NCBI GenBank assembly: GCA_030068075.1
Contig: CM057834.1
Location: forward strand, 95,373,119-95,437,118
Length of the DNA: 64,000 nt
Source: Paguma larvata
Taxonomy: Eukaryota > Chordata > Mammalia > Carnivora > Viverridae
Direction of reading: 5' to 3'
This document shows, piece by piece, positions 13,116-26,733 of the stretch. Both the position numbers and the translations under genes were made by a program. Below the pieces are notes generated by a model. It saw only the letters and a list, made by a program, of their open reading frames with translations. It was not told the DNA's origin and searched no databases. The number at the start of each line of letters is the position of its first letter. Within the stretch, counting starts at the first letter, position 1.

Positions 13116-13672
13116 TTCCTATACACACTGTGTGGCTTTTTGCCAACCTGCTACTAATGGTGATCATTCAGTGATGTTGTTGCCAGAAACAGGCCATAAA
13201 CACCTGGAAGTAGAAGAAAATATAGGGAGCGTCTAAAAAGTATACGTTTACCATAGGTCACACTGTAAGAAGCAATAATAATGAAAACTGCCTTGGTTCC
13301 CTGAAATTCAACTTGAAATACTCATCACATCAACCACATTGCTAATTCCATCACAGCGAGGAAATATCTCAGAATTCATTTAATGGAGTAAAATTGCCCT
13401 CTGTAGCAAGGGTAGACAAACAAAGATGAGTAAAACCAATCTACAGATTGAAAGAGACGATATTACTGGTTAGCACTGTGAGGGATGGGTAGATTAACTG
13501 CTAGACTCTATTAGCTCTGTATAGAAAATTTAAATATTAATTCTAGAATATATGTGTAATTCACCCAGGATTAAACCTTCCAAGATCAAAGATTCTGTCT
13601 ACTTAGCTCTACTTGATGGAAACAAATGGCCCTTGCGTTCCCTCCCACTCCCCATGAAATCCCATTCAGCCT
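13116..13672. other. unassigned sequence
   Basis: Nothing is recognised between the L2 trace and the next SINE. Confidence 0.5.
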
Positions 13673-13680
13673 TGAAATTA

Positions 13681-13898
13681 CTGTCATTTATTTATTTATT
13701 GCTTATTTATTTTGAGAGTACCAGAGAAAGTGTAAGTGGAGGAAGAGCAGAGAGGAAGAAAATGGAGAATCCCAAGCAGGCTCAGCACTGTCAGCACAGA
13801 GCCCTATTTAGGGCTTAAAACCACAAACTGTAAGATCATGACCTGAGCTGAAATCAAGAGTTGGATGCATTTAACCAACTGAGTCACCCAGGTGCCCC
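13681..13898 (-). mobile_element. SINEC_Fc-type SINE
   Basis: This antisense carnivore SINE has a (TTTA)n left tail, agaatcccaagcaggctcagc in the body, a gatcatgacctgagct core and terminal cacccaggtgcccc. The 8 bp direct repeat tgaaatta flanks it at 13673-13680 and 13899-13906. It is moderately diverged. Confidence 0.93.
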
Positions 13899-13906
13899 TG
13901 AAATTA

Positions 13907-15600
13907 TCCTCGTTTTAAACCATTCCAGACTACTCTGGCCTGAGGTACTTTATCACCACTCCTTAGACTGTGTCTTAAATAAATGACCCATAACTTTTTT
14001 ACTATATGCTACTACTCAGTTTTTGTTTTAAGCTATTTGTACATTTCTTATGCAGACGTTCACATATTTTAAGTGTTCCTGTCCATGTACAGAATAAATC
14101 TACCCAACCCCGGTAAATTCCCAAAAGGTAAAAATTAACATGGAAAAGGAGGAGAGGCACAGAGAAGCAAATCACGAGCAAGCCTGGCCCTGTCCCTCAA
14201 GTCACTCAGAGCATTGCAGGCAAGGACCAGGAAGGGCAGATGGAGTAACTACACCTCTTACTTCAGAATGACAAAGCCATGGAATGATTTGACTTTCCAT
14301 TTGTTTTGGAAACCTTTATCAAACGTTTCCCAACCTTTTTCATAAGCTAATCAGGATGACATGAACACCAGGATCAGGGATAGGTCCACTGTATCCTAAT
14401 ATCAGAGGTTACATGGAGTGGAGAAGTTTTTTATGCCCTGCCAAAATAGGATTCTAAACGCTTTCATCTGACTGCTCGGAGCTTTTAGTAGAAGTTTCAT
14501 ACATGCTCATAGCTAGATCAGGGTAATGATTCTGTTTAATGAGGATCTTTCTGAAGGTCAGAAAGAAAGGTCAGAAAGCCTACCCCAGATCACCTTCAAG
14601 ACATAATTGAGTAGGAAATGAAGATCTATTCACCTCATCTCCTGGAAAGTAAGTGTTTCTCAGTGTAAAAGGATAATTAAAATTGATGCCTTTGGTGCTT
14701 CAGCAATGCCTATACTAAGTTTGGCATTTTAGTTTTAATGCACATTTTAAAAGTTTCCCTCTTACTCTATCATTGATCATTGTAATTATTTTGATTAATC
14801 ATTAAATAGACATTTACTGAGCACTTAATATAAATTAGGTATTGTGCTAGGTGGGTGTTCAATAATGACTTAAATCAAAATATTTAGACTGTTAAAATGA
14901 GAAAACCTATAATATATATTATGCTTCCTTGTTTTTACTAGTTCTGCCATTTACTAGCTATGTGAAATGAACAAGACAGAACAGTTTATCATATACGTAC
15001 CCAAAGTAGACCATCACTTATGCAAACATGGCTTAGAATCACATTCTTTCATCTTTTTATCTCAATCTAATCTCTTACGACATTTTGCTCTCAAAGACTG
15101 TATCTTCTTTAAGTCTACCGAAGACAACAAGCACTTTGCAATGATTATCTGACTCCTGTGTTCAATGATTTGTGATCTATACTCTTCTTAAACTCATAAG
15201 ATAATGTTCTTTACCCATCATTAAAAACATGTACTTAATCTCATTTTTTCTTTTCAACCCAAAATGTGTGGGGAAGTACACAGAGTTGGTGTTTGTTAAT
15301 AGGGTGAGTTAATTTCCACTTCACTATGGCAGTTGCATTTGAAGATTGAGGGAAACTCAGGCTAGATATTTGGGGTAGGCATAATATCTGTGCATTCTTA
15401 TTTCAAAACTAATACCTAAAGGCAATCATTTAGTACTACTCTGAATAACTAAGGTGAGATCTGTTTCTTTTGCTAATTGCCTTCATACCTATAAAAATTG
15501 AAAATACCTTATATCCGGAATATACTGTTTAGAACCGTTCTGATTATAAAGCTTTACTGTAGAGAATATACTAATATATATCCTGCCTGTTACCTTCATC
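13907..15600. other. mostly unassigned sequence with MIR/L2 traces
   Basis: 14795-14870 (tttactgagcacttaat and attgtgctaggtgggtg) resembles the reverse of the L2 3' end. 14941-14968 (gccatttactagctatgtga) resembles the MIR core. The rest is not recognised and contains no convincing coding frame. Confidence 0.4.
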
Positions 15601-16088
15601 TGTGGTAGACGGAATGATGATGTCCCCTAAATAAATAAATACTTAAAAAATATCCGTATCCTAACCCCTGCAATCTCTGTAGATGTGATCGAGGATACAG
15701 GCCTTGAGATGGGGAGGTGTCCAGTTTTTCCAGGTAGGCTTAAGGTAACCACATGAGTCCTTTTAAGTGAAGATCTGTTCCTAACTGTGGTCTGAGAGTG
15801 ATGGGATAAAGGAAGCAGAGGCAGGAGTAATCTAAAACCTGAGGACTCTATCTGGCTTTGAAAACCGAAGTTGCCATGTGCCAAGGAATGTGGGCTATAT
15901 CAAGAAGGTGAAAATGCCTGCTTCCCTAGGGACTCCGCTAAGGGAAACAGGTCTGCTGGCACCTTGATTTCAGCCCGGTGGGACTCATGCTAGACTTTCT
16001 GACCTGAAGAGGAAGAAAATAAATTTGTGTTGCTTTAAGCCATAAAGTTTGTGGTAATTTTTTACGGAAGTAATAGAAAACTAATATG
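15601..16088 (+). mobile_element. MaLR-type solitary LTR
   Basis: It begins tgtggtagacggaatgatg and ends gaaaactaatatg, matching the TGT...ACA-type termini of MaLR LTRs with a decayed last base. Internal landmarks include ccttgagatggggaggtgtcc, ctggctttgaaaaccgaag, gtgccaaggaatgtgggc, the near-terminal aataaatttgtgttgcttta (polyadenylation region), and agtttgtggtaattttttac. There is no internal retroviral region. The class is fairly secure and the exact subfamily is not. Confidence 0.65.
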
Positions 16089-16589
16089 CCATCCAAAAAT
16101 CATTCTGGAGTTTAAGTTTCTGAATTGATATACAAAGCTAAAAAGAAAGGAAATAGGAGTAGTCTTCCACTCCTACCTAAATACTGTCTATATCTAGGAA
16201 TGGCTACCCCGGTTTTTTCATTAGCCAGATCTCAGGTGTCTGCAGCTGGGAGGATAAAAATATTTAGAAAAATAATTATTGCCACAATTAGGAAGATTTC
16301 CCCCCACTAACTTAAAGTGTAATGTACTTACAATGGTAAATTAACATCTGATTTAACAAATACATAGCCAGAGGCTAACTCTTATAGAATGAAGGCTCCA
16401 GATGAGCCAGGAGTTGTATTTTAATCAGATAATTGATCACTGTGCTAGAGTTAAGCAAGCCATTGAAGTACTTGTCCCAACTCTCATGTGTGAATTATGA
16501 CTGTCAGTTGACCCAAGAGTCCATATCCTCGTTTGTTAACTCAAAGTGTTATATTAAATGTTCTTGTATGCCTATGATTTCAGTACATT

Positions 16590-16985
16590 AATTAATTTTT
16601 TCATTGATTATGTACTGAGCAATTATTATATATTATGCCTCGAAAAGCAACAGAAGGATCCTTGTACTGGAAGAAACAAAAAAGCAAAGCATTAAAACTC
16701 CTAGTTTGAGTTTGTGGTATATGCAATAAAGAAAATAAAAAGGATGTTGTATTTAAGATGATTGGAAGTGGTTAGGGAAGGCATCTCTGAAGCTAAGGTA
16801 TTATAATGGAACAAAGTACAGTCTGATTAGTGCCCATCCTTGGAAATACTGGGGGAAGAACACTCCAGGCTGAAAGAAGATTAAGTATAAAGGTTCCGGA
16901 ATGAGACCTTTGCTTAGATTCTAGGAACCAGTGGATGGCTGGGTAAAGAATTAAGAACCAGCAAAAGAAACAGCAGTACAACCAG
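16590..16985 (-). mobile_element. L2 LINE 3' fragment (antisense)
   Basis: The plus-strand reading includes ggttagggaaggcatctctg and gggggaagaacactccaggc, diverged matches to the reverse complement of the L2 3' UTR (the ggtcagggaaggcctctctg and aagagcattccaggcag blocks). The order and spacing fit. No coding potential remains. Confidence 0.6.
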
Positions 16986-17879
16986 CAGTGAATGAGAGAA
17001 ACATGGAGACTGATTTAAGAGAAAAAAAATGAAACAGTTATTTCAGAAAGTGAGAAATGCTGGTGTTACCCAGCAGTCTTGAGTGACGGAAGTTCGTGAT
17101 CATAAACTCAGTGTGAAACCTGTTGCCCCATTTTGTGATTTTTACCAAGAGAGGATGGGTAATTGGTTTCAACAAATGCGTTTTTGAAAATGAAGGATGC
17201 TAGAGCAGACAATGAAGATGAGAGCCTGTGTGAAGGTTAGTAACTTGAAAAATTAAGGAATCTTAAGCTGAAGGAGGAGACTGCCTTTTTTTTTTTTTAA
17301 CTTAAACTTAACTAATTCCATTGTATTTGAGTTTTCTAGGATCTCTCTGACACACAGATAGGCATTAAGAATGATTTGTAATTTACTTATTTATATTTTT
17401 GGGAATTGGCAATGTCAAAATTTAAACCTTGTTTATAATAATTTCTAGGGCTAAGCTGCAGAGAATTTATCAACAAATAATTAAGATTATTTATTTTATG
17501 CCATAATCTCTTCTGGTGGCTGGATGTAGAATAGGAAAGCAGAAAACTAGGTGTTAGTCCAAGAGATTATTATAGTCTCATAGGAGGAGCTGGATCAGAG
17601 AGAAGCCAACATATCTGAATAACATAATTTAAGATTACCATTGTACCTTGAAGAAAGCAAGCCAACAGCAGTACAGTATTAGGAGAAATAGTTTCTGATG
17701 TGTGATCAGGTAGGGCCTCATGGAGATAATAAGCTGTGTGATGACAGATGAGAGACACTGTAAAAAAAAAAAAAATCGGCAACTTCATGGAATAGAAATC
17801 AGTCTTTAAAAAGAAAAAAAAAAAGGTTAGGAATCAATTTAAATAAACAACAAAAATGCAGTACAAATATTCAAACATA
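16986..17879. other. unassigned sequence with homopolymer runs
   Basis: It contains a T run at about 17285-17298 and A runs near 17763-17775 and 17813-17824. No gene or identifiable element is seen. The A runs could be old retrotransposon tails. Confidence 0.45.
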
Positions 17880-19890
17880 CAAATTCTTCCTGAAAGTACA
17901 ATTGTTTTACCAGGACGGAATATGCTTCATATCAAAACCAGATAGAGTCATTAGGGAGAAGGAAAACTAAACCTACGTTTCACCTGACATAATGCAAAAT
18001 TTTCGAATAAAATATAAGCAAAGGGAATAAAATAGTCCATGAAAAGTATGGTATTCTTCGATTAAGTTGTGTTTAAACTTCATACACAAAGACATTTTAA
18101 TATTTGAATAATTCATTAATGTAGTTAACATTACCTTAAAAGAGAAAGGTGACTTCAATACAGAAAATGTATTTGATAAAATTTAACACCCATTCTTTAT
18201 AAAAATTTAGTAAACTATGAATAGAACTTCTTCAGTTTGACAAAGAGTAGCCATTTAAATATATATAAATACCATCATATACTTTAATTATTTCATTTAA
18301 AATTGGAAATGTGACAAGGATGCTTATTAAGTCACTTCTATTCAACTTTTATTTTTTTACTTCTATTCAGCTTTTAACTGGACATCCAAGCTAGCATACT
18401 AAGAAATGATAATCCAATTAATGGAATAAAAATGGGGAAAAAAGGAAATAAACTGTCACTATTGGCTGATAAAAATATATATAGAAAACTACTGAAGAAT
18501 ATAAAGAAAGATATGACAATAGGGTGGTAATAAAGTGATAGGATAAAAACCCAATACATAATTGTGTTTTCATATAACAATAACAAATACCTAGAATATA
18601 TAATTTAAAAAAATTTTTAACTTAATATAGTAGTAGCAATTCTAGTATTAGTAGTAGTATTAAAAATGAATAGATCAAAAATATATGAGACTCCTTCAGG
18701 AAAAAGTACAAAATCTGTTGACAGCATTAGACAAAGTAAATAGAGATGTATAAAATGCACAATATTAAAAAATTATCAAAAGCAAAGTCTGCTCAAATTA
18801 ATTTATAGAGGTAGTATAATTCCAAAAAAATTTGCAAAGATTTTTTTTCAATATTTATATTTTATAAGTGGATTCTATGATTTATGAAGGATAATTAAGA
18901 ACTAATAACTGTCAGGATATCTTTGAAGAAGAGAAAGAAACAAGGAGTCCATCCTGTCAGTTGTGTGAGGACAACTATGAGAACGGTACTGAGGACAATT
19001 ACAAGACTGGAAATGAAGATCTTGTGATGAGAGCGATGCCTGGGTGGCTCAGTTGGTTGAGCATCTGACTTCAGCTCAGGTTCCTGAGTTCAGATCCCTC
19101 ACTGGGCTCTATGCTGACAGGTGGGAGCCTGGTGCCTGCTTTAGACACTGTGTCACCCTCTCTCTCTGCTCCTCTCTTTGTCTCTCTCTCTAAAATACAA
19201 ATATTTAAAAAAATTAAAAAAAAAGATATTGTGATGCCAGCAGATAATTTAACTGGGGGAAGAAAATAGAAAGTAAGCAAGAAGACTGAATATTTGATGA
19301 CAGATCTATAGGGGGATATGAATTGAGAGGCTATTCATTAAATGGAGTTTGAAAAAAAGGTATCAAGTAAACAAGACATGTTACTTGTATCTCTCAATGT
19401 TAAAAATCAAGTTTTAAAGTTCCTAGTAGAATGTATAGATGAGTATCTTCTAGGTTTGGATAAAAGAGAAGCTTCTTAAGGAAGACACAAAGCTATTAAA
19501 TTTGATTCATTTTAACAATAATGAACTTAATTTTACTTATCAAAAGTTATAGAATGTGGAAAAATGGTAAAGATGGCAGAAGACATGTTCTGGATCAGAC
19601 AGACCAATGGTTGGTAATAGAATACACACAGAACTGTAAGTCAGGAAGGAAAGCACTACTAACCAGGGAGGGGGAAATGGGCAAAAGAGAGAAACAGGCA
19701 TTTCACAGAAGAAAAAAATAAACATGAAAAATATATTCGGCATTATTTGCAGCTAGGGAAATGAAAATAAAGACCACATAAACACATCAGAGAATATTTT
19801 CTTATATCATCAATAGGCAAAATTTAAAGTTTGAGGATACCAAGTATTGATGGTCCTGTAAGTTCACAAAGTAATTATTAGTGGTAGGAT
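17880..19890 (+). mobile_element. very old L1 ORF2 remnant, split by a SINE
   Basis: Decayed L1 reverse-transcriptase landmarks are in order. At 18162-18195 the text still encodes a version of the AEKAFDKIQHPF block, with a stop. At about 18452-18474 an LSLLADK-like relic sits where L1 has LSLFADD, so the catalytic Asp pair is lost. Past the inserted SINE (19030-19222), 19390-19480 resembles the region encoding the end of ORF2. 19690-19850 (gcatttcacagaagaaaaaa, gggaaatgaaaataaagacc) matches the terminal ORF2 region of L1M elements. Confidence 0.62.
19030..19222 (+). mobile_element. SINEC_Fc-type SINE inserted in L1 remnant
   Basis: This is a sense-strand carnivore SINE with head gatgcctgggtggctcagtt, a gagcatctgacttcagctcagg body, a CT-rich block and an A-rich tail. 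Direct repeats aagatcttgtgatg (19016-19029) and aagatattgtgatg (19223-19236) differ by one base and mark the insertion into the older L1. Confidence 0.95.
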
Positions 19891-19929
19891 AAGAGGAGGA
19901 TCATAAAAAGAAAGGAACACATTGAGGCT

Positions 19930-20035
19930 GAAAAACAGGCAAAAGCCAAATTATGCAAGATTTTGAATACTATGTAAAGAATTTGGATTTTATTCTAAAT
20001 AAAGGACAATGTCAGACTGAGGTATGAGTTTATAA
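19930..20035 (-). mobile_element. short L2 fragment (antisense)
   Basis: aaagccaaattatgcaagat and aagaatttggattttattct match, with decay, the L2 antisense blocks agatcatgtagggcc and aggactttggattttattct. It is too short and old for more than a class call. Confidence 0.45.
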
Positions 20036-22740
20036 TAAGATATATTTAGCTCTTCCTTGGAATATTATAGTCTAATTATATATGGATCTTATACACTGCT
20101 AATTCATCACTTTAACATTTTTTTGGTTCTAATATACTAAAAGTTCCGTTACTGAAGCCACATCTGATTGCATTCAAGTTTTTCCTAAAAGAGCAATCTT
20201 TTAGTTAATAAATGCCAAAATTTCACAATGTAATGTTTTATGGACATTTGGATTTTTTGACCCTTTATTCAAATGTATGTTTATTTTTTGTATTTTTCTA
20301 TTTCTCTTAAACTAGATCTACATTATGGGGCCTTCCCAGGGAAAAGTATAAACTATGTGGATAGCGAAAGAGAATTTACTAAAACTAGTTCTTTTTCCCA
20401 CCTAGGAGGTTGTTATGAAGGACATAGTTTAAAAGTAAATTATATAGGTTAGAGTTGGCCAGTGTAAGAAATAACCATGAAATCTCTGTTTTGACAAGAC
20501 AGAAGTTGACTTCTCTGGCTGAAAGTCCAGTTGATGGCAGTGAGGAGGGAGGGGGACACTCTACTGCACAATTATTCAGGGCATTTAAAATCTCACCAGC
20601 TGTAGTGGAGAGAACAGGGGGAGTCATGTTTGTAGATTTCATGGGCCAGGCATGGGGCATTTGTCACTTCTGCTAGCATTCCTTCCATGGCCAGAGTCTG
20701 GTCAAGTGCCACCATGTCTACCAGCAGGCTCCCGCATCCTGCTGTGTACGGGAAGTGCTGAGGCAAAGGCCTACATGCAGCTCCTTGGTCACAGTGTGCG
20801 AAGATAGCAGAAACAACGGCTAAGATTGATCAAAAAGAAGTAACAGAGGACATTGCATAGTGGAAAAAGTGTTACTGTATTTAGAAAATGTAGACCCATG
20901 TATATCTTTGAGAACTAAATACTCAACCTTACAGGTTTAAGGAAACCAAAAGAAATGTTGCAAACTTATAAAGCTTATCATTGATATTTACTAAAGAAGA
21001 GAATTTAACAACACTGAGCATTAGTTCAACAGAAAGGCAAACTTTTTTTTTTTTTTTAAGCAGGTAAAGTACAAAGGAGTTTTGATGGAGGACATTTTGC
21101 CTCATTAAGAAATTCATCAAATGCTCTTTTCACTGTCTGAGTTGTCAGAGTATCAGGAAGGCTTTCACATCCTGTCCTTTCAGAAAATATTATAAAATGT
21201 TCTGAGGCAATTCTCCATAGAATGACTTAAAGTTATAGATCAAATATAGCTTTCTGTCATTACTGAAGCCTAATATACTCAGGAGTAACTTGCACATTAA
21301 ACAGAAGAAATAAGAACAAAAGCAAAATGCTTTGGCTAAGCAAAGCCTGTTAACTCTAATGAACCAACAATGCACAATGGTGATACTACACTACAGCCCA
21401 TTAATTAAGAAAGAAAAAAATCAATATTAACCTTCTCTTTTTTCTTAGAGTATTTGTGTTATATTCTTCTATCTTACAATTACCTTTTTACCACATTTTA
21501 TTAAAGATGCTGGAGTAATTCTGTTTCTTAAAACTGTAGTCATATGGCACTTCCCCCCTAGGAAATAATAGCTTTTCACTTTATCAACTATACACTAAGC
21601 TCATTAGTTTCATTTTTGAGCGTGGAAGTCAGATTTGCAGTCATTTCCCCGTGTCGCACTTTCATAATTACTTTCTGTTCTTTACTTAACTCTGTTAATC
21701 ACCTTCTAGTGAAAGTAGCATTTTTGGGGGGAGAATCGTTTATATGACAACAGTGTGGAATTAAAGAAATTGGCTAATCTTGAACTTTGTTTCCCTGGAG
21801 GATACTTTTGTCTACTCTGTTCCTAAACTTTATTATTTATATAATAAAAGAGGTTACTTTGTTATACAGTCTGGTGATCCATATTTTTTCTAAAGTTTAG
21901 TATTTCATTTTCTCTATCACATAATGGAAATCATTTTAGTGTTTGTAAAAGCAGAAGGCATCCAATATATATGAATGGAAATAATGTTTAATACTTATTA
22001 AGAATTTGTTATTATTAAATCACTATTATATCTACCACAAGGGTGTTTAAAATAAATGTGATAAATAGAGAGGAGTTTGGAAAGTCCTAGCTAGTTCATT
22101 TAATCCAGTTTTATCGCTGGAATTTTTTTCAGAGTTGCAAGAATTTGTGTTAATATGTCATCTAGCCATGGTGATTCTAACTAGCCAGCAGCTTAGAAAA
22201 GTTTGAATGAAGTTCAAACTGTAACAGTGGATAGTGACTGCCAATATGTAGTGAATAAAAAGAAGAGGAACATTTAGCTATGTCTTATCTAAATTAAAGT
22301 TGAAAAAAAGTTCTTAAAATCTTTTTTTTTTTTTTAATTTTATGTCGAAATTCTCTCTTGGGTATTCTGATTCAAGTCACCAATAATTAAAAGCCTAAGC
22401 AGAAATAGGAACTGGGTGGCTAGCAGCTAAAAAAGAGATTAATCATAAATCAGGAATATCTTGAAGCAGCTCACAGTCTAGTAAAGCCTATTGGAGATTT
22501 ATAATTAGCAAGTTCAATTATACAGCAAATCTCAGACGTGGAGGGGCCTTTTCTGCCATGCACCCGTTCCATGCTGCAGATGTCCGCCTTGGCCCTCATG
22601 TTCGTCACCTGTCTGTCTCCGTGTGCCAGAGCTCCACATTGGCATATTCAGCCAATTTGTTAAAGAAGTGTAATTTTTGGAGACAGGTTCCGTAAGATAT
22701 TAAAGCTTTGCTCTCTCTCCCCCGATTTTCCTCATCCTGA
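20036..22740. other. mostly unassigned AT-rich sequence
   Basis: 20440-20780 has the feel of an old dispersed repeat (ataaccatgaaatctctg and cattccttccatggccagag), but I cannot assign it. T runs lie at about 21043-21057 and 22322-22335. No credible gene is visible. The 91-codon and 73-codon frames at 20385-20676 overlap antisense to each other and have no signature. Confidence 0.42.
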
Positions 22741-22742
22741 AG

Positions 22743-22965
22743 CCTGGTGCAGTATGATCAATAGTAGCACAGCCTTCGGGTGCAATCATATTCTGTGTGA
22801 ATCCCTCCTCTGGTACTCTGCACAGGCTCTGTCATCTCTGAATGGAGATCATCACCTGAGCTGTAAAGTAGCTGTGATAACCCCTGTCTCAGGGAACTCT
22901 ACTGTGTTTCATTGTGGCTGGAATGCGGCACTTGCTTGGTAAATAAGTAGCTATTATAATTAGTT
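22743..22965 (+). mobile_element. MIR SINE
   Basis: The order of blocks fits a sense MIR: a 5' tRNA-like start with gtagcacagcctt, a core-like tctgaatggagatcatcacctgag region, and a 3' end (cacttgcttggtaaataag then tagctattataat) similar to the LINE-derived MIR terminus. It is diverged, as expected for this ancient family. Confidence 0.58.
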
Positions 22966-24136
22966 CTTATTCTCGTATCAAGACAGTCAACCTCTGGCAG
23001 TTAGGGATGCACTGTATCTACAGGCAATGAGAAATTGTGCATGTTTTCTAAAAATGTGAACTTCTCACCCATCGCAGAAACGTCACCTATTGCCAAAAGC
23101 TATAATGAAGGTATTTAATTATCTATTAAATAATTATTGGTGAAATAGTCACTAAACTTCCTGAGGGATAGTCTTGGGGATTCCTCCTACCTTCCCAGTT
23201 CCTGCATTCCTCTCCTCAGAGACAAATACGAGCTTTTCAAAGATGCATAGGAAATACCTCGCTGCCACTTGGTCACTGCAAGGAGGGGGTAAATGTGTTT
23301 CTAGAGACTTGATCACTCTTAAGGCTACCCTGCTTCTGAGGTTTCTACTGCCTGAGCCCTTTACTGTTTAACTAGCTGGATTTGGACTTCCTCTTGCCTG
23401 AAACCAAAGTACCTAATATGACGCAGATTGGAAAAGTCTCAGAATTGAGAGTTAAGGTCCATCTGACGTATTTATAGAATATGTACAGTGTTCAAATTAT
23501 ACTGAAGGACTCTTTAAGGCACAAGCAGGGTAAATAATAAAATGACTGAAGTATTTTAACAGTAAAATGACTGAAACACCCCAAAGTGGGAGGATATGCC
23601 TTCAGATACAAAATTCCAGCCACCTCTTCCTTACCTCGTAGAACTCAATGTTTGGTAAAAATGTGTACTCAAAACATATTTTGGCACATTAATATACACA
23701 TCGGCACATTAGTTGGAGGAAAGGAAGGTGAAAGGGAAGGATGGAGAAAGGGACAGACTCTAGTGTGAGAAGGAGAGGAGACGGAGAAAGGAGTGGGTGT
23801 AGAAAGGAAGAATGGAGCCCAATGAAATTGAACTATCAAACCCAAAAAATGTTTTTTTAATTAAAAAAATATATAATTCTAAATGCTCAAAATAAATTAC
23901 AACAGAAACATAAAATCTTAGAAGCAACTGAGCTATCTGTATCTACAAGTCAAAACTAAAACAGCAATTATGTCTAAATGTAATACTGAAAAAATAACAC
24001 TAAAAAGGCTAAATGTAGACAGAAATGTCCTATACGCCAGGAAGTCATCTGAAATGATTAACACAGAGGATATTGTCTGAAATAATTTTATTAGATAAGA
24101 AAGGCTAAAAATGATATAAATACGATCTTAAGGAAC
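22966..24136. other. unassigned sequence
   Basis: No gene or clear repeat is seen. A 13 bp word, taaaatgactgaa, occurs twice 25 bp apart near 23538-23575. GA-rich DNA lies at 23715-23800. Confidence 0.45.
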
Positions 24137-25669
24137 AGAGCGTTTCACTATAAAAGTGAAAAATAATAAATAATAAAGGTAAGAGGAGACATTAAATAAA
24201 CGAGATGCTTTGTGATGATCAAGTGGGATTTATTCCAGAGACACAAAGCTGGTTCAGTATTCACAAATTCATCAATGTGATATCACATTAACAAGAGAAG
24301 GGATAAAAATCATATGATAATCTCAATAGAAGCAGAAAAAGCATTTGACAAAGCATAGCACCCATTCATGATAAAAACTCTCAACAGAATAGGTTTAGAG
24401 GGAAAATACCTCAACATAATGAAGGTCATGTGGAAAAATACCCTCTAGGGACATCAGACTCAATGGTGAAGAACAGAGCTTTTCTCTAAAATTAGGAACA
24501 GGACAAGGATGTCCATTCTCACCACTTTTATTCAACATAATACTCTAAAGTCCTAGCCACATCAATCAGACAAGAAAAAGAGATAAAAGGCATCTGAATT
24601 GGTAGGGAGGAAGTAAAACTTTTACTATTTGCAGATGACATGATACTAATTATAGAAAACCATAAAAGCTACTGAAAAACTGCTAGAACTGATAAATGAA
24701 CTCAGTAAGATCACAGAACAGAAAATTAATATACAGAAATCTATCACGTTTTTATACACTAATAGTGAAGTAGCAGAAAGTGAAATTAAGAGAACAATCC
24801 CATTTACAAATGACCAAAAAAATACCTAGGAATAAACTTATCTAAGGGGGTGAAAGTCCTATCCTCTGAAAACTATAACTCACTGATGAAAGAAATGGAA
24901 GATAACACAAATAGAAAGATATTCCATACTCATAGATTGGAAGAATTGTTAAGATCTTCATACTGCCCAAAACAATCTACAGATTTAATGCAAGCCCTGT
25001 CATAATACCAACAACATTTTTCACATACCTAGAATAATCCTAAATTTGTATGGAACCAGAGACCCGAATAGCCAAAGCAATCTTGAAAAACATGAACAAA
25101 GATAGTGTGGTATCACATTCCCAGGTTGCAAGATACACTACAAAGATATAGCAATCTAAACAAGTATTAGCACTCGGTAGTGCCACAGAACATGGTAGTG
25201 GCACAAAAATAGATACATAGATCAACAGAACAGAACTGACAGTCCAGAAATAAACCCATGATTATATGGTCAATTAATCTACAACAAAGGAAGAGAGAAT
25301 ATAACATGGGGAAAAGCCAGTCTTTCATTCATGCAAAAGAATGAAACTGGATCACCATACAAAAAATAAACTCAAAATGGATTAAAGACCTAAATATGTC
25401 ACCTCAAACCATAAAATTCCTAGACAAAAATATGGGCAATAATTTCTTTGATGGTGGCTGTAGAAACATTTTTCTAGATAGGTCTACTCTGGCATGGGAA
25501 ACAAAAGCACAATTAAGCTGTTGAGACTACACCAAAATTAAAAGATTTTAAACAGCAAAAGGAATCATCAACAAAACCAAAATTTAGCCTACTAAAAGGA
25601 AGAAATTTGCAAATGATATATCTGATAAGGGGTTAATACCAAAATATATGTAAATAATTTATAGGATTC

Positions 25670-25691
25670 AACACACACACACACACACACA
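25670..25691. repeat. (CA)n microsatellite in L1
   Basis: About 11 AC units sit within the L1 at the junction between ggattca and agcaaaacc. Confidence 0.9.
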
Positions 25692-26187
25692 AGCAAAACC
25701 ACCCACAAGTAATCTAACTAAAAATGGACAGAGGACTTGAATAGCATTTTTCCAAAGAGTACATGCAAATGACCAACAGACACATGAAAAGATGCTCAAC
25801 ATCACTCATCACCAGGGAAATGCAAATTAAAACCACAATGAGATATCTCTTTACATTGTCAGAATGGTCAAAATTAAAAAAAAAAAAAAACACAAGAAAT
25901 AACAAGTGTTGACAAGGATGTGGAGGAAAAGGAACCTTTGTGCACTGTTGGAGGAAATGCCAGCTGGTGCAGCCACTGTGGAAAAGAGTATGGAGCTTCC
26001 TCAGAATAAAAATTGAACTATCATATGATCCAGTAACTCCACCACTGGGCATTTGCCCAAAGAAAACAAAAACACCAATTTAAAAAGATATATGTAGCCC
26101 TATATTTATTTCAGCATCATTTATAATAGCCAAGATATGGAAGCAACTCAAACGTCTTTCAGTAAATTAGTGGATAAAGAAGTGTGT

Positions 26188-26188
<1 letters not shown>

Positions 26189-26252
<64 letters not shown>
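26189..26252. repeat. (CA)31 microsatellite in L1 3' region
   Basis: About 31 CA units follow a short gtgtgtgta, making a gtgtgtgtacacacac palindromic junction. It lies just before the L1 block corresponding to aatggaatattactcagcc. The antisense open frame across it, with a Cys-Val run, is an artefact of the repeat. Confidence 0.95.
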
Positions 26253-26254
<2 letters not shown>

Positions 26255-26524
26255 GAATTATTACTCGGTTATAAAAAGGAATGAAATCTTGCCATTTGCA
26301 ATAACAAGATGAACATAGATGATATAATGGTAAGTGAAATACGTCCATTAAGGAAGACAAATAACATATGATTTTTCTCATATGTGGAATTTAATAATAA
26401 AAAAATGAACAAAGAAAAAAAAGACAAAAAATGTAGACTTTTACATATAGAGAAGTAGTGGATGCCAGAAGAGAGGTGGGTAGAAAATGAGTGAAACTGG
26501 TGAAGGGGATTAAGAGTGCACTTA

Positions 26525-26733
26525 ATTTTTTTAAAGGTTTATTTATTTTTAGAGAGAAAGAGAATATGCAAGTAAGGGAGGGGCAGAGAGAGAGGGAGAG
26601 AGAGAATCCCAAGCAGTCTCTATGGTGTCAGTGTGGAATCCGGTGTGGGGCTTGAACTCATGAACTGTGAGATCATAACCTGAGCTGAAATTGAGAATTG
26701 GCACTTAACCAACTGAGCCACCCAGGTGCCCCA
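26525..26733 (-). mobile_element. SINEC_Fc-type SINE nested in L1
   Basis: This antisense carnivore SINE (GAGAGAGAGGGAG block, gagatcataacctgagctg core, cacccaggtgcccc end) is inserted in the L1 3' UTR. Direct repeats agtgcactta (26515-26524) and agtacactta (26736-26745) differ by one base. The L1 therefore predates this SINE. Confidence 0.94.

Noticed and set aside
26148..26381. Minus-strand frame with a long Cys-Val run
   Set aside because: Direct translation of the (CA)31 repeat within L1.
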